NCBI GenBank assembly: GCA_025765615.1
Contig: JAIVFJ010000019.1
Location: forward strand, 62,001 to 126,000
DNA from: Zopfochytrium polystomum
Taxonomy: Eukaryota > Chytridiomycota > Chytridiomycetes > Chytridiales > Chytridiaceae
Direction: 5' to 3'
DNA: 64,000 nucleotides
Shown here: positions 58,551 to 64,000 of the stretch, piece after piece
Layout of the letters: every line of letters begins with the position of its first letter
How positions within the stretch are numbered: the first letter of the stretch is position 1
Notes under the pieces: generated by a model
The model's input: the letters and a program-made list of their open reading frames with translations, nothing else
Databases searched by the model: none
What the model was told of the DNA's origin: nothing
Position numbers and translations under genes: made by a program

Positions 58551-60535
58551 AAATGTGAAACTATATACACTGTGGGCCATGGCCTTGGTTCCAGCAGCTA
58601 CCATTTTTTGATCCATGTGTACTGGGACACATAAGCCCATTTTTGGCTCCCTTTTTGCGGTCCAGAGATACTGTTTTCATTGATTCTGGTCCAGGAGATT
58701 CAATTTTTCTTGGACCGCTGTCTCCTGTTTTCATGTAAAATGGTAGCTGGAGGTGCCAACATTATTGGCTCTCAGGTCCCATTTTCGTGTGATGATGACA
58801 TCATGGCTAAGTCTGCCAGATTTACAGTAGGGCCATTATGGAGCCAGTATCCCCAGTGCTCCTCACTGCCTCCCACCAGCACTCAGAATTGTCAGAAAAG
58901 TCTTAATCCATTTATTGATATTTCTGCCCTTCCCATCCCACACAAGCCACTGTCGCCAGCAATGGCAACTTGCAGCCACTGACCCAGCCGCAGTGGGGCA
59001 GTTGGCTACAACAGGGCTCGCACTGTCCAGCCCCCTGCCACCACCACCTGCAAGATCAGCATTGGCAAAGCGCCGCCAGTTGCCGCACCATACTCCTGCA
59101 GTTCCCCCACCGTCCAGTCACCACACTGCCACTGTCTCAGCCCAGCCCAAACAACGCAATGCGCTTCTTACACACTAACGCTGGTGTGTACCCTCTCCTA
59201 CCCTGCCTGGCTGCTGCTTGTCACAGTGGTTGGCGAGTACTGGCCCCATCTCACGGTCCAGCTTGCTCCGCATGTCTGTCATACCCATGCGACACATTTT
59301 TGTTGGTGGAGGGGGGGTTAGCCAACAAACGTGTGTCCAAACAAGCACTTGCTGCACATCTGCTGCCTCACTGCACAGCATACTCTTGTTGATGCGTGTT
59401 TGGTGGGGGAGGAGGTGGTGGTGGTGGAGGATTCTTGCGGAGCGTTTTTGCCATCGCAACTCTGTTGCTGTCAGCACTCTGCAACATCTGTTTGTTACAA
59501 TCGATAGTCACCTATTCCAGGATGCTTGCCTGCAGCAAATTGAAAATAACTTTGATAACAGTGACAAACTGTCTGCTCCCTTACATGCAAAACCAAAGAG
59601 AAGATGATGCTGCCAGGATGCGAGATGCAAACTGAAAGGAAAACTATACTGTGTTTGTCAAGACCAATTTTAGTATCTCTGACCACCTAATTAAGCTGAC
59701 TAAAAGAGCAGTAGCAAAACTGTGGAAAACAACAGTAGCTTTTGTGGAGACAAATTGGGATGAGGTGGTTGTGGAGCATTGGTCCAAGGTTGCTCTGGTT
59801 GATAAGCATTAGACTCTGGCCTGTGCTGGTTACCTGAATAGCAAACATTGTTGAGACTCCAGTTATCTCAAGGTCTATTTTCCTTTTCCTTGTGTAATCG
59901 AGCACTCCTCTATGGTTTGTTGTTGACTAGTTTCAACACAGTTTGTTGAACTTGTCAACCATCAATCCCGTCACAAAAGTGCTGCACCTGAAATGAAGCC
60001 ATTCGCACACTACCAACAGCTTCTCCCTATCATGACAATCAGCGGACAGAAGGACTTCGACGAGAATTCAGAATGCATGGAGACTGTGATGGTTGCAGCA
60101 GTTCATTTGCAGTCAGAACTCAAGACTAAACTCAGCTTGCCACTGATTTTGGAAGGTGGAGAAATGGTTGTTATTGACATGAGGCTTGTGAAGGATGCAA
60201 TTGGACAAATCAAAAGTGGTGGTGGCAGGTCTTGGGTAGTGGTGGAAAAGCCAAGAAACGTCATTGTTCATAGTGAATGAAGCATCGTTCCATCAGAGCA
60301 AAGAATGCATTGTCTCCTACTTCAATATCCACTCTCTGATCATCTTGAGGTGGGTGTGCCAGCTCCCATTCTTTGAAAATGGGAGCTCCCACCACCCACT
60401 TTCGTCAAAAGCGGTTGCCCCAGGTCCTATTCTTGAAACACAGGAGCTCCAACCACCATTTTTCTTGCCTCTGGTTTCAATCCCGTTTCTGATGCAAAAT
60501 GGTAGCAATGTGACCAGCCATGGCCGACAGTATAT
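58551..60535. other. Intergenic region without recognised genes
   Basis: Short open frames only. One is a 95-codon ATG frame at 59993-60280 (MKPFAHYQQLLPIMTISGQK start) without recognisable homology. It may be a transposon scrap. Confidence 0.35.
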
Positions 60536-60935
60536 GCTCACTCCTTTGGGCCTGGGATCCACGCCTTAGAGTGAAGGAAAGCAAATAGCAGGCAAAAACT
60601 AACTTTCTTGTGCCAACGTCCAGGGGGTGTTTCAACCCTACTACTTGCCTAGTCCACAAAGTATCACTACTCATCTACCTAACAGGGTTGAAAGTTCAGA
60701 GGGACCATCTTCTGAAGGAGGAGCGCTAATGACTTGTGTGGCTGCTGGCCAGTTGGAGGGAAAATGGAAGGGTGCTCCTGAGGGTGCAACAAAACTGTGG
60801 AATACAGAGAGAGAAGAGAGAAATGGGGTTTTATCTCAGGAACCTATTCTCAAACACAACAGGAGTGGTCAGTAGAGGTGCGGGGGGATGGACAGGGCGC
60901 AGCTGGCGCACCTCACTGCACTGACGCTGAGGAAT
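60536..60935. repeat. Family-3 element fragment (left part)
   Basis: It is colinear with 25840-26230, sharing GTGAAGGAAAGCAAATA, GGGTGTTTCAACCCTACTAC and TTGCCTAGTCCACAAAGTAT. Confidence 0.7.
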
Positions 60936-61079
60936 CTTGTTGCCACCAGCGACAGGAACAAACAGTTCTGCTGAGTAGTGCAAATGCATGGGGAAGTTCC
61001 GGGAACGCTTGTTCCAATGGCATAGCAAACGACCTTTGCTTTGCGATACTCAGCTGCTGTTGCCTTGCCATCTGCCCAA

Positions 61080-61478
61080 TGTAAACAGTTTGTTCTGAGT
61101 GAGTAAGTGGAATGAGTGAGTGAGTGAAATGAGTGAATGTGGAGGTGTGTGTTAGTGGGTGGTCCTTCTCCCCAACTTGGAGAGAAAGAGAAACAGTCTG
61201 TTATGAATAATTTATACATAATGATGAATGCACACTATAGTAGTTGCTAGGCAAGTGTGACTGGCACAGGGTAAAAACCTCTCCTATATTATCTGCTTGA
61301 GCAGAGGAGGAGGAAAACTGTTTACACTGGGTTTCTGTTCCACTTAAAACCCAGAATATTTGTCAACAGCACAAGCCAGCACCCAGGTCTGCATTGGCAG
61401 TGGCTTGCTCTCCCCATGGGAGAACAAAAACTGACAGTCACAATAGGTTTGGTTCTGTCTTGTGCCTCTTGCTGCTAA
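61080..61478 (-). repeat. Family-2 LTR copy, right end truncated
   Basis: It starts TGTAAAC like the 49664 copy and shares AACTTGGAGAGAAAGAGAAA and AGAGGAGGAGGAAAACTGTT. The final TAACA end is lost. Confidence 0.75.
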
Positions 61479-62184
61479 ACACGTGACCTCAGTACGTCAT
61501 CAGATGCTGCGGCGTGCACTTGACAGCTCCAGGTATGTGCTGATACATTAGCTTGGGCATTGGGTCCCTGTGCGACCCCTAGGGTAGGCCTGCATTCCTA
61601 GTGTGCCCAGTAAGGCTCCAACCAAATTGCTTTACCTCGGCTCAACAACCCTGCGCACGCCGACAAGAGGCGGAGCAGTCTGTCTACAGAGGCAGGCAGA
61701 CAGGCAGGGAGTGAATGTGGTTCCCATTGCAGCTGAGTGGGCCTGTGAAGGGGATGAAGTCTGGCCAGTGTGGAGACAGGCGCACAGCGCCTGTTGGAAC
61801 CCTTTTGGTCGTCAAAAACGACTTTGCCAGGTGGAACTGACTTTGTGGAGAGAAGTCAGAGCTAGCCATTTCGCTATGCGCTGGCCCTAGTTTCATCACG
61901 AAAGTAGCATTGGTACATTGTGCCACAACGCATCTCGGTGGCACCTACACTTAACGGGTAAATCGTCGTTGATGATGACCCGTTAGCTTCGTTTGCTGGT
62001 GTCAAGGTGGTGCATGTCTCTCGCTTGTCTCATGTCGCAAGTTTTTTGTGTTTCGTTTTTGATGTTTTTTTGTGGGTGGAAAAAAAAAAAAGGTAATCCC
62101 AACCACGTGCCTCATCTGCCTGTCTCCTCTCTCTATCTTGTCTCTTTCTCCCACTGTCTCTCTCTCTGTCTCTCTCTCTCTCTT

Positions 62185-62229
<45 letters not shown>

Positions 62230-63516
62230 CTGCCTGCTTGCCGATGGCGACAGATCGCCCGGCAGCACGCGCGCGCGTGCGCGTGTGGGGGGATCCTTTC
62301 GTTGGTTGGTTGGCCGTTTCAGTTTCTTTTTTTTTTGTTCATTCCATATTTTAAATTATTTATTTTTGGATTTTCAAGGAGAGAGGGAAGAGAAAGCTGC
62401 CTTTCACAAAATTTCGCAAGGAAGAAAACAAGGCGGAAAACGCCTTGGCGTCGCGAGCAATTTCTGAGTGGAAGACCTGGGCCTGGGTGGACCCCAAAGG
62501 AAAGAGAGAGAGACAGAGAGAGAGTGAGAGAGAGAGAGAGAGAGAGAGCGAGCTGCACTGGTTGGTTTACTTGCGCGCGTGTGCGTGTGCGGTCAATGCA
62601 AGAATCCAAACAACCAAAAAAAAAAAAAAAAGAAAGAAAAAGGAAGGCCTTGTTTTGCGTTTTGAATTTGTTTTGTGGGTTTTGATTCTTTTTCTTTTCT
62701 TTCTGATTTTCTCCCTTTTATATTTTTACATAGTTTTTTTACATGCACTTTCTCACGCTCCCTTTTTTTCAAACACCGCTCCTCATTCTTCTCACACAGG
62801 GAGAGAGAGAGAGAGACGGAGAGAGAGAGAGGCACGGTTAGCAATCGAGAGGGAGGCCCGCCTGTTCTCACGCTCACACACACACACGCACACAGGCACA
62901 CACACGAACTCTCTCTCTCGCCCGCTCTCGCTCGCTCTCTCTGTCTCTCTCGCTCTCCCTCTCCCTCTCTCTCCCTCCCCCTCTCCTCCCTCTCCCTCTC
63001 TCCTCCCTTTATCATCCGCCCCTCCCCCTCCCCCTCCCTCCGCCAACACGCCCACTGTTCAGAATCACAACCCGCTCCTCTGGTTCTTCCCGCCTCGCCT
63101 CCCCTCATCGTCGCGGCCAGACCATCCTCTTCCCTCCCGGCCGCCCCCAAAAACCACTTTGGTGAGTGCAAACTTTACCCTGATTTGCTCGTCCGCCTCC
63201 CCCTGCGCACCAGGGTGCGCACGGGTCAATCCCTCCTTGTTCTCTTTGTGGGCTCGGACACTTGGTCAGCGAGGAATCACCCCCTTGCCTTCCACGCCTG
63301 GCCAGCCACCACCACACTACCCGCCACGCTTCTTTGAAGGTGCGATGGTTGTTTGGTCCAACCACAATCGGAACGCAGATGAACCACCACCCCTCACTCT
63401 TCTCCCCCACTCCCCACCCCTCAGTCTCCATCTTTGCTCGATGGCTTCTTCTCACAATCATGTATATCTACCCCCTACCTGAATTAGGGCACTAGAACAA
63501 CAAGGCGAACCCGAAG
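61479..63516. other. Simple-sequence-rich flank of the right-edge gene
   Basis: It contains (CT)n at about 62153-62227, (GA)n at about 62505-62550 and 62800-62835, poly-A/T runs, and long pyrimidine-rich stretches to 63055. It probably includes the promoter and 5'UTR of the next gene. Reading frames here come from the dinucleotide repeats. Confidence 0.5.
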
Positions 63517-64000
63517 ATGCTGGCCGAGCAGAGCACTTCTCCGCCGACTGGTCCCACCACCCCAGGGACCATCCTTCAGCAAAACCAGCAGGAGCAGCAG
63601 CAGCGACCCCAAGATTTACAATTTCAAACACGCGAACGCGTCCCCAGCGGGTGCAGCGACGGTTCAAACGCCTCGAGCACCGTCCCAGACTCGGCCGCAA
63701 CCACCGCAGCAAAGTCTGTCCTGGTCGCCGCCTACCTAGGCCACACTGCGCACACCCAATTCCCTGATGTTGGCGGCCCACCCGCGGCCTCCACGGGCTC
63801 CAGCGCCGGATCAGAGGGCAACTACAGCTACAATGCCACCCCTACGCTTGCCTCTGGCTCGATTTTCTCCATGATGAACGTTGTTTCGGCCGCCGCCGAG
63901 CGCCAGCAGGCGTCTGGCTCATCCTCTGTTGCCTCGTCGTGCTCAAAGACCCCCACCGCCATTCTCATGTCGTCAAACTCGTCCGCCCGCGACCTGCAGC
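63517..64000 (+). CDS. Unidentified Ser/Ala/Gln-rich protein, N-terminal part
   Basis: The ATG at 63517 opens a frame that stays open to the window edge (161 codons). An in-frame TAG lies 24 nt upstream, so this is a plausible start unless an upstream exon exists. The sequence begins MLAEQSTSPPTGPTTPGT, has a Gln run, then VLVAAYLGHTAHTQF and GSIFSMMNVVSAAAERQQ. It is low complexity, typical of a disordered N-terminus of a regulatory protein. No domain is recognised and the function is unknown. Confidence 0.6.
   Translation, partial: MLAEQSTSPPTGPTTPGTILQQNQQEQQQRPQDLQFQTRERVPSGCSDGSNASSTVPDSAATTAAKSVLVAAYLGHTAHTQFPDVGGPPAASTGSSAGSEGNYSYNATPTLASGSIFSMMNVVSAAAERQQASGSSSVASSCSKTPTAILMSSNSSARDLQ

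Noticed and set aside
61828..61905. tRNA-like sequence on the minus strand
   Set aside because: A D-arm-like segment is present but there is no consistent T-arm or acceptor stem, so it is at most a tRNA-derived relic.
62445..63482. 345-codon plus-strand ORF
   Set aside because: It is built from GA and CT dinucleotide repeats (Arg-Glu and Leu-Ser runs), so it is simple sequence and not protein coding.

Overview
The window is nuclear DNA from an intron-rich eukaryote with very GC-rich coding exons (often alanine, proline and glycine homopolymers) set in more AT-rich, transposon-filled DNA. The gene set (RPL27, Rab2, DNA polymerase eta, a DHX40-like helicase, a B-type-like cyclin) and Tf1/sushi-type chromodomain retrotransposons fit an opisthokont, for example a zoosporic or other early-diverging fungus or a related protist. 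The species cannot be named from this sequence alone. Exon models were assembled by hand. Six multi-exon genes close exactly in frame, which supports them: the cyclase, SDR, NLR-like, RPL27, helicase and Rab2 genes.

Left third (1-24 kb). A decayed NACHT-WD40 pseudogene (1-1260, minus) is followed by a 12-exon gene for a two-cassette transmembrane class III nucleotidyl cyclase (1506-6239, minus). Next come a short-chain dehydrogenase (6668-7886, minus), an unresolved acidic or SUMO-motif-rich locus (8.2-9.5 kb), a Tc1/mariner scrap and a small MITE. Then a six-exon gene (11512-17589, minus) encodes a 1860-residue protein that I read as PB1-TIR-NACHT-WD40, an NLR-like architecture and the intact paralogue of the pseudogene at the left edge. 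A cyclin gene (21867-24069, plus) follows a nest of solo LTRs.

Middle (24-37 kb). This part holds tRNA-Pro(UGG), a 1.4-kb LTR-like repeat with a younger LTR inside it, RPL27 (minus), a DHX40-like DEAH helicase (plus) and a Rad30/Pol eta gene with a UBZ zinc finger and a PIP-like tail (plus).

Right half (37-64 kb). This is mostly a transposon graveyard with readable chronology. A Tc1 element was split by two later insertions. A full-length Ty3/gypsy chromovirus (43934-49197) sits inside an older LTR of its own family, with a perfect 5-bp target duplication. A deleted relative (39653-42833) kept its frames open. The LTRs carry a striking array of heat-shock-element pentamers and the sequence hallmarks of Tf1-type self-primed reverse transcription. 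Rab2 (50559-52654, plus) is the only conserved multi-exon gene in this half. An unidentified gene begins at 63517 and runs off the right edge.
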